From: Actinoallomurus soli | GTDB taxonomy: Bacteria; Actinomycetota; Actinomycetes; Streptosporangiales; Streptosporangiaceae | Reading direction: 5' to 3' | Assembly (NCBI RefSeq): GCF_024055715.1 | Contig: NZ_JAMXMV010000005.1 | Span: forward strand, 407,735-471,734 | DNA length: 64,000 nt | Shown here: positions 1 to 11,226 of the stretch, piece by piece | Position numbering within the stretch: position 1 is the first letter of the stretch | Layout: the number at the start of each line of letters is the position of its first letter | Translations under genes and position numbers: made by a program | The notes under the pieces: model-generated | Seen by the model: only the letters and a program-made list of their open reading frames with translations | Told to the model about the DNA's origin: nothing | Databases searched by the model: none

Positions 1-163
1 TGACCCCGACCTTCGTCGCGAACACTCCCGCCTCCGTCCCCGCCTTGTGTTCGGCGTCTTCGACGTGACGAAGTACAACTCCGACGGGGATATCGTCGCA
101 GTCAGGCGATGGGATCATAGGGTCCTGTCACCCGGCCCTGCGGATTTTCGAGGAGACGTGGCG

Positions 164-1441
<1,278 letters not shown>

Positions 1442-1468
1442 GCGGTCGCACCGCAGAGTGCGGTCGAT

Positions 1469-1498
1469 TTGACGCTGTCCCGGCCGAATGTGCAGGAT
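1469..1498 (+). promoter_or_regulatory. Promoter of leader peptide and ABC operon
   Basis: TTGACG (1469-1474) and CAGGAT (1493-1498) form a -35/-10 pair with an 18-nt spacer. The expected transcription start falls at or next to the ATG at 1506, and there is no Shine-Dalgarno sequence before it. This is the layout of a leaderless transcript. Confidence 0.6.
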
Positions 1499-1505
1499 TA
1501 ACGGC

Positions 1506-1601
1506 ATGAACAGCTATCTCGTGACGCGCAGGCACATCGACCTGCTCCGCGTCACGTCGATGAGCTGTCGGCCGTGCCTCGGCCGCCCCGTCACGAACTG
1601 A
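1506..1601 (+). CDS. Cys-type leader peptide (putative attenuator uORF)
   Basis: A 31-aa ORF whose core, RRHIDLLRVTSMSCR, matches the recurrent actinobacterial leader-peptide pattern RRHxDLxRVxSxxC. Such peptides precede cysteine and sulfur assimilation genes and act as cysteine-responsive attenuators, a role shown for related polycysteine uORFs in mycobacteria. Two Cys codons lie near the C-terminus (residues 21 and 24). The ATG has no Shine-Dalgarno sequence and sits 7 nt after a -10 box, so translation is probably leaderless. The ORF ends 132 nt before the ABC binding-protein gene. That gap contains a complementary pair, CGCGGAC and GTCCGCG, that could take part in alternative RNA folds. 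The implied ligand is cysteine or cystine; the attenuation mechanism is inferred. Confidence 0.75.
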   Translation: MNSYLVTRRHIDLLRVTSMSCRPCLGRPVTN

Positions 1602-1733
1602 CCGGGCGCCTTCTTCCCGTCCACGCGGACTCCGCGCCGATCTTCGGCCGTCCGCGGACGCCTTCCCGCCGCTTCCGCGTCGCGGCATCCACCGACGCGG
1701 GCACACGCGTATGAATCCCGGAGGAGAACCCCC

Positions 1734-2606
1734 ATGCGTCCGTTGCGAGCCCTCGCGACCACCGCCGTCGCCGTCGTCGCCGCCAGTGCCCTGGCGGCGT
1801 GCGGGGGAGGCGGCTCGTCGAAGGCGTCCGCCGGCAACCCGTACAAGCTGCTCCAGCCCGGCGTCCTGCGCACGGCCACGCTGACCGACGCCCCGCCGAA
1901 CATCTACCTGAAGAACGGCAGGTTCACCGGCTTCGACAACGACCTGCTGGCCGCGGTCGCCGCCAAGATCGGGCTGAAGGTGCAGTTCGCCGGCACCGAC
2001 TTCTCGGCCCTGCTGTCGCAGGTGGCCACCCACAAGTACGACGTCGGCAGCTCCTCGATCACCATCACCGAGGCCCGTAAGAAGACCGTGGCGTTCACCA
2101 ACGGCTACGACTTCGGCTACTTCGGTCTCGACGTGCCGGCCGGCTCGCCGATCACGAGCTTCGACCAGCTCAAGGGCAAGCGCGTGGTCGTCGTCCAGGG
2201 CACGGTCCAGGACGACTACGCCACCAAGCAGGGCCTCAACCCGGTCCGGGTGCCCGACTACAACGGCGCGCTCAACCAGCTGAAGTCCAAGACCGCCGAC
2301 GCCTGGATCGCCCCCGCCGAGATCGGCGAGAAGACCGCCAAGGACAGCGGCGGCAAGGTCGTCGCCGCCGCGAAGATGCTCGGCTCGACGCCGATGGCGT
2401 TCGCGGTCGCCAAGGACCACCCCGAGCTCCTCGCGGCGCTCAACAAGGGGCTCGACGAGGTCATCAAGGACGGCACCTGGACCAAGCTGCAGGAGGAGTA
2501 CTACCCCGGCCGTGAGGTGCCCAAGGAGTTCAAGCCGGGCAGCGGCACGGTGACCTTCCCGCCGGTCCAGGCCTCGGGCGCGCCCGCCGCGTCGCCGTCG
2601 TCCTGA
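1734..2606 (+). CDS. ABC importer substrate-binding lipoprotein (amino acid, probably cystine)
   Basis: A 290-aa solute-binding lipoprotein of SBP family 3. Its signal peptide ends in a lipobox, LAAC, followed by a Gly/Ser linker. The body has the family order: FTGFDNDLLAAVAAKIG, then SSITITEARKKTVAFTNGY, then the LKGKRVVVVQGT domain-2 entry. It captures a polar amino acid outside the membrane and delivers it to the permease encoded 46 nt downstream. The Cys-type leader peptide just upstream makes cystine or cysteine the best guess, though no binding residue proves it. The start follows GGAGGAG. It heads a binding protein-permease-ATPase operon that a transposon now interrupts. Confidence 0.9.
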   Translation: MRPLRALATTAVAVVAASALAACGGGGSSKASAGNPYKLLQPGVLRTATLTDAPPNIYLKNGRFTGFDNDLLAAVAAKIGLKVQFAGTDFSALLSQVATHKYDVGSSSITITEARKKTVAFTNGYDFGYFGLDVPAGSPITSFDQLKGKRVVVVQGTVQDDYATKQGLNPVRVPDYNGALNQLKSKTADAWIAPAEIGEKTAKDSGGKVVAAAKMLGSTPMAFAVAKDHPELLAALNKGLDEVIKDGTWTKLQEEYYPGREVPKEFKPGSGTVTFPPVQASGAPAASPSS

Positions 2607-2652
2607 CCGGCCGACCGAACACTGACGCGCGCGGGCTGATGGGAGAAGGCGG

Positions 2653-3444
2653 ATGGACCAGCTGAGTACGTTGTGGGACACCTTCTTCAACTGGCAATCC
2701 ATGCGGCAGGCCCTGCCCGACATGCTCAAGACGGGCCTGCCGAACACGCTGATCCTCTCGGCGATCTCGGCGCTGATCGGCACGGTGCTCGGGATGCTGC
2801 TGGCCATGGCCGGCATCTCCCGGCACCGCTGGCTCCGGTGGCCCGCGCGCGTCTACACCGACATCTTCCGCGGCCTGCCCGCCGTGGTCACCATCCTGCT
2901 GATCGGCGTCGGCCTGTCGCAGATCGGGATGAAGATGTGGGGTCCCAACCCCTACCCCCTGGGCATCCTGGCCCTGTCGCTGATCGCGACCGCGTACATC
3001 GGTGAGATCTTCCGGTCCGGGATCCAGAGCGTCGACCCCGGTCAGCTCGAAGGGGCCCGGGCCCTGGGGTTCTCGCACTCGGCGGCCCTGTTGCTCGTGA
3101 TCATTCCGCAGGGCGTTCGGCGGGTGCTGCCCGCCTGGGTCAACCAGCTGATCGCGCTGATCAAGGACTCCAGTCTCGTCTACTTCCTCGGCCTGGCGGC
3201 CGGTCAGCGCGAGCTGTTCCGGATCGGGCAGGACGCCGCCGCGAACACCGGCAACGAGTCGGCGCTGCTGCTGGCCGGCATCTTCTACCTGGTGCTCACG
3301 GTGCCGCTGACCCACTTCGTGAACTTCGTGGACCACCGGCTGCGCCAAGGCCGACGCACGAGGACGGGCCCGCCGGACACCGACGAGCCGCTTCAGATGG
3401 CCGGTGAGACGCCGCTCCCCGCGACGAGTGAGGGCACCAATTGA
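2653..3444 (+). CDS. ABC amino-acid permease
   Basis: A 263-aa permease of the His/Glu/Gln/Arg/opine family with about five hydrophobic segments. It has the EAA-type coupling loop EGARALGFSHSAALLLVIIPQGVRR, which docks the ATPase. The start follows GGAGAAGG. The transmembrane core looks complete up to PLTHFVNFVDHRLRQ. The stop codon (3442-3444) lies within the TTGA that appears to be the right end of the inserted TnpB element, so the last residues may differ from the ancestral protein. It works with the upstream binding protein and the ATPase at 4772. Confidence 0.9.
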   Translation: MDQLSTLWDTFFNWQSMRQALPDMLKTGLPNTLILSAISALIGTVLGMLLAMAGISRHRWLRWPARVYTDIFRGLPAVVTILLIGVGLSQIGMKMWGPNPYPLGILALSLIATAYIGEIFRSGIQSVDPGQLEGARALGFSHSAALLLVIIPQGVRRVLPAWVNQLIALIKDSSLVYFLGLAAGQRELFRIGQDAAANTGNESALLLAGIFYLVLTVPLTHFVNFVDHRLRQGRRTRTGPPDTDEPLQMAGETPLPATSEGTN

Positions 3445-4679
3445 CGTCCTCCCCCACCTGGAGTCAAGGCGGGAGATTCCAACCCGGTCTCTACCGAGGT
3501 GAGAACAGGTTGAGGTTCGCGGTTCACGGCCCCGCCCAGTGGCTGGAGGGCTCCTCGCGCTGTCACGGCACGTCCTGCCGCGATGTTCTTGGCCGCGTTC
3601 ACATCCGCGTGATCGACATGCCCGCAGGTGCGACAACGAAAGACCGCTTGGCTCTCACGGCTCTCCGCGGCGCGATGCCCACAGGCATGACAGATCTGAG
3701 ACGTGTACGCAGGATTGATCTTTTCCACCCGGCCGGAGGCCTTCTGTTCCAGGCGGGTCACCAGCAGGCCCCAGCCGGCCGCGTGAATCGAGCGGTTCAG
3801 CCCGGCCTTGGCCCGCACATTCGTGCCCGGCGCGGCGAGGGTGCCGCGTGCGGACCGCACCATGTTCTTGATCCTCAGATCCTCGACACGAATGACGTCG
3901 TAGCTCCGGGCCAGGGCGGTGGATGTCTGCTCCACCCAGTCCTTACGCCGGTCGGTCTCACGCGCTTTGATCCGGCCGATCGCCATCTTGACCCGCGCCC
4001 GCCGGTTCGACCCCGGCTTCGCGCGCGCCAGCCTGCGTTGCAGGCGCCGCAGATTGTCGGCCTCAGTCTTGCGCAGGCCCGGCACGGACAACTGCTCGCC
4101 GGTGGAGAGGGCTGCCGAGACGACCACGCCACGGTCCACCCCGACGACCTCGCCCTTGCCGGGCCCGTCGATGGGCGTCGGGATCACCGCGAAGCACACG
4201 TGCCAGCGGCCCGCTCGATCTCGGTTTACCCGGAACGATTTGGCCTCGTCGGGAACCTGGCGGGACCAGCGGAACTTCACCCAGCCGACCTTCGGGATCC
4301 ACACCTGTCCGGTCTTGCGGGACAACCGCCGGGCGTCCCATTGTCGACCGCGCTGGCCGACGATTCGGAACCCCTCATGCACGCCCGCTCTGCGCCAGGT
4401 CGGCCGTCGATGGGTCCCTGCGAAGAAGTTCGCCATGGCTTGGGTGAAGTCACGCAATGCCTGCTGCTGCACCGTCTGCGACCCGGCAGCCAACCACTCG
4501 AACGCTCGTCTCGCTTCAGTCAACTGGCGGCACTGCTCGACATAGCCCGGCGCGGACGCCCGGCCCGGCTGCCAATGCTGATGCTGCTCAACCGCGAGAT
4601 TCCACACAAAACGGGCGTGTGCGCAGTGGTCCAGCAAGCCCTGCTCTTGGGCGGGCGTGGGCGTAAGCCGGAACCGCAT
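3393..4679 (-). CDS. tnpB: TnpB-family RNA-guided nuclease (IS200/IS605 group)
   Basis: A 428-aa TnpB. The RuvC-like acidic residues are all present: Asp182 (GVDRG), Glu266 (RVEDL) and Asp359 (HADVNAAKN). The C4 zinc ribbon uses Cys330, 333, 349 and 352. TnpB proteins of this family are RNA-guided DNA endonucleases, with the guide taken from the DNA flanking the element's right end. No Y1 or serine transposase (TnpA) lies next to it, so the element is probably non-autonomous. The last 50 or so residues (Gly/Pro/Leu-rich) overlap the presumed omega-RNA region and run into the 3' end of the permease gene. Because the catalytic residues are intact, activity is possible. Confidence 0.88.
   Translation of the reverse strand: MRFRLTPTPAQEQGLLDHCAHARFVWNLAVEQHQHWQPGRASAPGYVEQCRQLTEARRAFEWLAAGSQTVQQQALRDFTQAMANFFAGTHRRPTWRRAGVHEGFRIVGQRGRQWDARRLSRKTGQVWIPKVGWVKFRWSRQVPDEAKSFRVNRDRAGRWHVCFAVIPTPIDGPGKGEVVGVDRGVVVSAALSTGEQLSVPGLRKTEADNLRRLQRRLARAKPGSNRRARVKMAIGRIKARETDRRKDWVEQTSTALARSYDVIRVEDLRIKNMVRSARGTLAAPGTNVRAKAGLNRSIHAAGWGLLVTRLEQKASGRVEKINPAYTSQICHACGHRAAESRESQAVFRCRTCGHVDHADVNAAKNIAAGRAVTARGALQPLGGAVNREPQPVLTSVETGLESPALTPGGGGRQLVPSLVAGSGVSPAI
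3421..3580 (-). ncRNA. Predicted omega RNA (reRNA) at TnpB right end
   Basis: In this family the 3' end of tnpB and the right end are transcribed as the guide-RNA scaffold, with the guide given by about 16-20 nt of flanking DNA. Here the flank on the minus strand, 3440 down to 3421, is the 3' tail of the permease gene. The extent is inferred from family architecture and only the right-end sequence itself is seen. Confidence 0.35.
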
Positions 4680-4752
4680 GCCCGCACCCTAACCACCACC
4701 ACCGACAGTCCAAGGAGGGAACGGCGTTTCCTCCCCGGCCTCAAGGCCGGGG
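3441..4752 (-). mobile_element. TnpB-only IS200/IS605-like element (approximate ends)
   Basis: The element separates the permease and ATPase genes of one ABC operon. Read on the minus strand, the left end carries a hairpin CCCCGGCC-TTGA-GGCCGGGG (4752-4733). The right end carries a related sequence, CCCGCCTTGACT through GGGGGAGGACG, and ends with TCAA at 3441-3444. Both ends share GCCTTGA and GGGGAGGA, as expected for the subterminal structures of Y1-type elements. No target duplication is expected for this group. The outer boundary on the left-end side could lie up to about 15 nt beyond 4752. Confidence 0.7.
4733..4752. repeat. Left-end hairpin of TnpB element
   Basis: A perfect 8-bp inverted repeat with a four-base loop (CCCCGGCC, TCAA, GGCCGGGG on the plus strand), just upstream of tnpB and 20 nt before the ATPase start codon. 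Confidence 0.8.
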
Positions 4753-4771
4753 TCTGCACGCCGGGCAGCCG

Positions 4772-5524
4772 ATGACCGAAGAGCAGCGAGAGACGTTCTC
4801 CTCCGTCAGCCTCGCCACCCGCGACATCCACCTGGCGTTCGGGACCAACCGGGTGCTGCGCGGCGTCGATCTCGACGTCGGCAAGGGCGAGACCGCCTGC
4901 GTGATCGGCCCGTCGGGTTCGGGCAAGTCGACGTTCCTGCGGACCATCAACCGGCTGATCGAGCCCGACAAGGGCGACGTCCTCCTCGACGGCGTCAGCG
5001 TCCTGGACCGCGACCCCGACCGGCTGCGGCAGCAGGTCGGCATGGTGTTCCAGCAGTTCAACCTGTTCCCGCACATGAACGTCCTGCGCAACCTCATGCT
5101 GCCGCTGCGCCGCATCCGCAAGCTGTCCGCCGACGAGGCCGAACAGGTCGCCCGCCACCAGCTGGAGCTCGTCGGGCTCGCCGACAAGGCCGGCTCCCGG
5201 CCGGGCCACCTGTCCGGCGGGCAGCAGCAGCGGGTGGCGATCGCCCGCGCCCTCGCGATGCGGCCGCAGGTGATGCTGTTCGACGAGGCGACCTCGGCCC
5301 TCGACCCGGAGCTGGTCAAGGGCGTCCTGAGCCTGATGGCCGACCTGTCGCGCCAGGGCATGACGATGGTCGTCGTCACCCACGAGATGAACTTCGCCCG
5401 CGAGGCGTCCGACGTGGTCGTCTTCCTCGACCAGGGCGTCGCCGTCGAGACCGGCCCCCCGGAGAAGATCTTCGACTCCCCGGACAGCCCGCGACTCCGC
5501 CAATTCCTCAGCGACGTCCTCTGA
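4772..5524 (+). CDS. ABC amino-acid importer ATPase
   Basis: A 250-aa nucleotide-binding subunit of the GlnQ/TcyC type. Walker A is GPSGSGKST, the Q-loop is MVFQQFNLF, the signature is LSGGQQQR, Walker B is [11 protein letters not shown] and the switch His is in VVTHEM. It powers the importer formed with the genes at 1734 and 2653. The inserted TnpB element ends about 20 nt before its ATG, and only a weak GGGCAG ribosome site remains. Its expression therefore depends either on read-through of the antisense-oriented element or on a new promoter. Confidence 0.93.
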   Translation: MTEEQRETFSSVSLATRDIHLAFGTNRVLRGVDLDVGKGETACVIGPSGSGKSTFLRTINRLIEPDKGDVLLDGVSVLDRDPDRLRQQVGMVFQQFNLFPHMNVLRNLMLPLRRIRKLSADEAEQVARHQLELVGLADKAGSRPGHLSGGQQQRVAIARALAMRPQVMLFDEATSALDPELVKGVLSLMADLSRQGMTMVVVTHEMNFAREASDVVVFLDQGVAVETGPPEKIFDSPDSPRLRQFLSDVL

Positions 5525-5564
5525 CGATCGCCCAGGGCCCCACGGGCGGCGATAGCGGTCTCAC

Positions 5565-5588
5565 CGCCGGTGTTCGGATTCACCGGCG
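5565..5588. terminator. Possible terminator hairpin between convergent genes
   Basis: An 8-bp perfect stem (CGCCGGTG / CACCGGCG) with an 8-nt loop lies between the ATPase gene and the convergent enolase-family gene. There is no U-run. Confidence 0.35.
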
Positions 5589-5672
5589 TTCACCGCTTCT
5601 CTGACGGCGGCGAATGCCAGTGATCAGTCTCCGTGGCGTGTGCAGCCGGGAGCGGCCGGGTCGCCGCCCGGA

Positions 5673-6716
5673 TCAGGCGGGGATGCGCAGGCTCTGGCGG
5701 GACAGGCGGGTGACCAGGTCGGAGTCGATGTCGTGGCCGAGGCCCGGCTGGGTGAGGGGGACGGCGACGACGCCGCCGTTGGCGCGGACCGGTGGGGATA
5801 CCACGGAGGTCTGGGACGGGGTCTCGCTGACGTCGCTGGGCAGGTCGCAGCCGGGCAGCGCGGCCAGCGCGACGGCCGCCGCCTGGCCGATGCCGAAGCC
5901 CGCCGCGCCTCCGCACCAGGTGTCCCAGCCGGACGCCAGGGCCCGGTCGTGGGCGCCGCGCGCGGCGGTGAGGCCGCCGAGGCGCGAGATCCGCAGGCCG
6001 AGCATCCGGCCCGCGCCCATGGCGATGGCCGTGTCGACCGTCTCCAGGTCCGCGGGGTCCAGGCACACCGGCGTCTCGATCACGCGCTGCAGCCGGGCGT
6101 GGGCGGCGAGTTCGGCGCCGGCGAACGGCCGCTCGATGGCGAGGAGCCCGTACGCGTCGAGCGCCTCCAGGGCGGACAGGTGCGGCGCCTCCTCGGTGTA
6201 CGCCTCCCCGGCGTCGGCCTGCAGGGCCAGTGCGGGGAACGCCTGGCGCACGGCCCGTACGGGCTCGATGTCCCATCCGGGCTGCACGGCCAGCGTGACG
6301 CGGGCGTAACCGGCGCTGACCAGTCGGTTCACCCGGGTGAGCAGCACGTCCAGCATCGGCTCGGCGGTCAGGCGGGCGCCGGCCACGATCGAGGTGCGGG
6401 TGCCGCCCAGCGCGTGCGCCAGCGGGGTGCCCTGCCGGCGGCACCACAGGTCCCAGCAGGCGACGTCGATGGCCGAGGTGGCCGCGTGGCCGCCGAGCCC
6501 GCCGACGCCCACGACCTCCTCCGGCAGCTCCCAGTCGAGGCCGAGCAGCGCCGGGCCGACGCGCTCCTCGATGTCGGCCCAGCAGGAGTCGGATCCCGAG
6601 ACCTCGCCCCAGCCGACGGCGCCGTCCTGGTCGCAGACCCGCACGACGATGCTCTCCGGCCGCCGGCCGCGGGGCATCGTCATGCGGTAGGCCTCGAACC
6701 CCTCGATGCGGGGCAT
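5673..6716 (-). CDS. Enolase-superfamily protein with degenerate active site
   Basis: A 347-aa protein aligned by eye with the o-succinylbenzoate synthase/N-acylamino-acid racemase branch: PGWDIEPVRAVRQAFP, TPVCLD and WCGGAAGFGIG. The three metal ligands remain as Asp168 (ADAG), Glu195 (IERP) and Asp220 (CLDP). The K-x-K general base is replaced (residues 140-144 read VTLAV), the Lys on the opposite face is Arg242 (LRIS), the Asn of the DAN motif is Gly and the Glu of LDE is Pro. Metal binding is therefore likely but classical racemase or OSBS chemistry is not. It lies 97 nt downstream of guaB1 on the same strand, and nothing nearby names a pathway. Confidence 0.8.
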   Translation of the reverse strand: MPRIEGFEAYRMTMPRGRRPESIVVRVCDQDGAVGWGEVSGSDSCWADIEERVGPALLGLDWELPEEVVGVGGLGGHAATSAIDVACWDLWCRRQGTPLAHALGGTRTSIVAGARLTAEPMLDVLLTRVNRLVSAGYARVTLAVQPGWDIEPVRAVRQAFPALALQADAGEAYTEEAPHLSALEALDAYGLLAIERPFAGAELAAHARLQRVIETPVCLDPADLETVDTAIAMGAGRMLGLRISRLGGLTAARGAHDRALASGWDTWCGGAAGFGIGQAAAVALAALPGCDLPSDVSETPSQTSVVSPPVRANGGVVAVPLTQPGLGHDIDSDLVTRLSRQSLRIPA

Positions 6717-6813
6717 GTCACCGTCCTCGCCTAGACATCACCTCTATGATCCACCCATCACGGGCATGCCCCGACGCCGGAGCCCGATACGTCCGGATCA
6801 GGGATCGGCGGAT

Positions 6814-9166
<2,353 letters not shown>

Positions 9167-10057
9167 GTGCTCGATGCGGTCGACGCCGTGCTCGTACGCG
9201 AGCTGCAGCGGGATGGGAGGGCCACCTTCCAGGCGCTCGCCGACCGTGTAGGGCTGTCCCGCACGGCCGTGCGCACGCGCGTACAGCACCTCCTCGACTC
9301 GGGGATCGTGCGCGTCGTGGGAATCGTGCACGCGTCGGTGGTCGGGACCGGAGCGATCGGTCACCTGGCGGTCGACGTCGACGGGCCGGCGCGCCAGGTC
9401 GCCGAGGCCGTCTCCCGGCGGGCCGCGACGTGGTTCGCGTCCCTGGCGGCGGGAGCGCATCCCGTGGTCGCGGAGCTGCGCGTACGCGACGACGCGGCGC
9501 TCGTCGAAGAGGTGGACGCGGTGCGCGCGCTGCCCGGAGTCCGCGGCATCGAGGTGTTCCGCGTGACGACGGTCGTCAAGGACGCGCACTCGGTCGTCAC
9601 CGAGCTGCCCGACGTGTCGCTGGACGAGATCGACTGGCGGCTGCTGCGCGAGCTGACCCGGGACGGCCGCACCCCGTACACGAGGCTGGCCGAGGTCGTC
9701 GGGCTCTCGCAGGCGGCGACGCGGGCCCGCGCCGTGCGCCTGATGCGTTCCGGGATCATCCATGTGACGGGCATCGTCGACTCCCAGGCGCTCGGCTCCG
9801 GTGAGCTCGCCGGGCTCGGCGTCCGGGTGTCCTCCGACATCGGCGCGGCCGCGTCGCGGATCGCGGCCCTCCCCGGCGTCAACTACGTGGTGACCGGATT
9901 CGGCCGTCACGACCTCCTCTGTGGAATCGACGCGACGTCCCGGGACGTGCTGCTGAACACGCTCGAGGCGGTCCGCGCGGTCCCCGGCGTGTGGGTCGGA
10001 GAGACATGGCAGCACCTCGACGTCGTCAAGCGCGTCTACGGCGCGGAGCTGCCGTAA
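9167..10057 (+). CDS. Lrp/AsnC-family regulator with two tandem HTH-ligand units
   Basis: A 296-aa regulator that starts at a GTG placed 6 nt after a perfect AGGAGG (9155-9160); longer upstream extensions lack this. It is a tandem duplication of the Lrp plan. HTH 1 covers residues 4-52 (DAVLVRELQRDGRATFQALADRVGLSRTAV), followed by a ligand-type domain. HTH 2 covers 153-205 (DEIDWRLLRELTRDGRTPYTRLAEVVGLSQAAT), followed by a second RAM-like domain. Fused two-HTH Lrp proteins are common in actinomycetes and sense amino acids or related metabolites. Its own upstream region has a small palindrome, so autoregulation is plausible. Its targets are unknown. Confidence 0.88.
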   Translation: MLDAVDAVLVRELQRDGRATFQALADRVGLSRTAVRTRVQHLLDSGIVRVVGIVHASVVGTGAIGHLAVDVDGPARQVAEAVSRRAATWFASLAAGAHPVVAELRVRDDAALVEEVDAVRALPGVRGIEVFRVTTVVKDAHSVVTELPDVSLDEIDWRLLRELTRDGRTPYTRLAEVVGLSQAATRARAVRLMRSGIIHVTGIVDSQALGSGELAGLGVRVSSDIGAAASRIAALPGVNYVVTGFGRHDLLCGIDATSRDVLLNTLEAVRAVPGVWVGETWQHLDVVKRVYGAELP

Positions 10058-10177
10058 CGGCCGAGGGGAAATCCCGCCGGTTCTAAATGATCTTCTGACC
10101 GGCCCGAGAAAACTTCGGCAACACCGGAAGTCCAGGCCAATTCCGGCTATGTCAACGACCAATCCGGCCCCTTGTCA

Positions 10178-10183
10178 TACCGT
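10178..10183 (+). promoter_or_regulatory. -10 element of leaderless LysR gene
   Basis: TACCGT ends 6 nt before the ATG at 10190, and no Shine-Dalgarno sequence is present. Confidence 0.45.
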
Positions 10184-10189
10184 CGTGGC

Positions 10190-11050
10190 ATGAATCTGCG
10201 GCAGCTGCGCTATGTCGTCGCCACCGCCGACCACGGGACGATGACCGCGGCGGCGCAGGCCCTGTTCGTCGCGCAGCCCGCGCTGTCGCGGGCGATCCGG
10301 GATCTGGAGCGGGAACTCGGCGTCGAGCTGTTCGCGCGAGCCGGCCGTGGCGTCGCGCTGACGGACACCGGCGAGCAGATCGTGCGCTACGCCCGCGACG
10401 CCCTGCGCGCGGTGGACGCGATCACGGCGGTCTGCTCCGCGCCGGCCGGCGGCCGTACGGGGGAGCTGCGGGTCGCCTCGACCCTGACCCTCGAGCCGGA
10501 GCTGACCGCACGGCTCCTGCCGGAGTTCGCCCGCGACCAGCAGGCCGTACGGGTCCGGGTCATCCGTTGCGAGGGCCGGGACGCGGTCGGCGCGGTGATC
10601 CGGGACGGCCGGGCCGACCTGGCCCTGACCGACCTGCCGGTCCCCGGCGACCTCGCCGCGCACCCGCTCGAACAGCGGGAGATCGTCCTGATCTGCCCGC
10701 CCGCCCTGCAGATCCGCGAACCGGTCCCGGTGTCCGCGCTCGACGGCATGCGGCTGATCATGCCCGCGCGCGGCGGCGCCCGGCGGGCCGAACTGGATGC
10801 GCTGCTGACCCGTCTCGGCGTCGTGCCGGTCGCCGCGGTCGAATCCGACGACCGCGGTTCGTGGCTGCCGTCGGTACGGGCGGGCCGGGGCTCGCTCCTC
10901 TGGTACCGCAACCAGGTCGAGACCGCCGACGGCGTCACGGTGCGCTCCCTCGCCCCGCCCATCATGGCGACCATCGGCCTGGTGCACGCCCGCCGCCCGC
11001 TCACTCCCGTCGCCAGGGACTTCCTCGTCTTCGCCAAGTCCCGCGGCTGA
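10190..11050 (+). CDS. LysR-family transcriptional regulator
   Basis: A 286-aa LysR protein. Its N-terminal winged HTH is MNLRQLRYVVATADHGTMTAAAQALFVAQPALSRAIRDLERELG, and a periplasmic-binding-like effector domain begins around residue 90. The ATG at 10190 is chosen because it is the conserved first residue and lies 6 nt after TACCGT (10178-10183), a -10-like hexamer, with no Shine-Dalgarno sequence; the transcript is probably leaderless. It is followed 176 nt later by a secreted lipase gene on the same strand, a possible but unproven target. Confidence 0.9.
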   Translation: MNLRQLRYVVATADHGTMTAAAQALFVAQPALSRAIRDLERELGVELFARAGRGVALTDTGEQIVRYARDALRAVDAITAVCSAPAGGRTGELRVASTLTLEPELTARLLPEFARDQQAVRVRVIRCEGRDAVGAVIRDGRADLALTDLPVPGDLAAHPLEQREIVLICPPALQIREPVPVSALDGMRLIMPARGGARRAELDALLTRLGVVPVAAVESDDRGSWLPSVRAGRGSLLWYRNQVETADGVTVRSLAPPIMATIGLVHARRPLTPVARDFLVFAKSRG

Positions 11051-11226
11051 GGGCCGTTTCGTACGGCACGGCATGTTCCGCGACGTGCCGTGACTCCGGG
11101 CATGAGAAGCGCCGGCGGTCTTGTGAGAAAGGCAAGACAACCGCCGGATCCTCGTTGAGCACGGGAGTAACGGTTCGCCGCGGCCGGGCGTGTAATACCC
11201 GCCAGTCGACCGCAGGGAGCTGACTC

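Noticed and set aside
3393..4679. An autonomous IS605-type transposon
   Set aside because: No TnpA transposase lies within or beside the element; only TnpB and end structures are present.
5673..6716. o-Succinylbenzoate synthase (menC)
   Set aside because: The catalytic Lys residues and the DAN/LDE motifs are missing, and no menaquinone gene is nearby.
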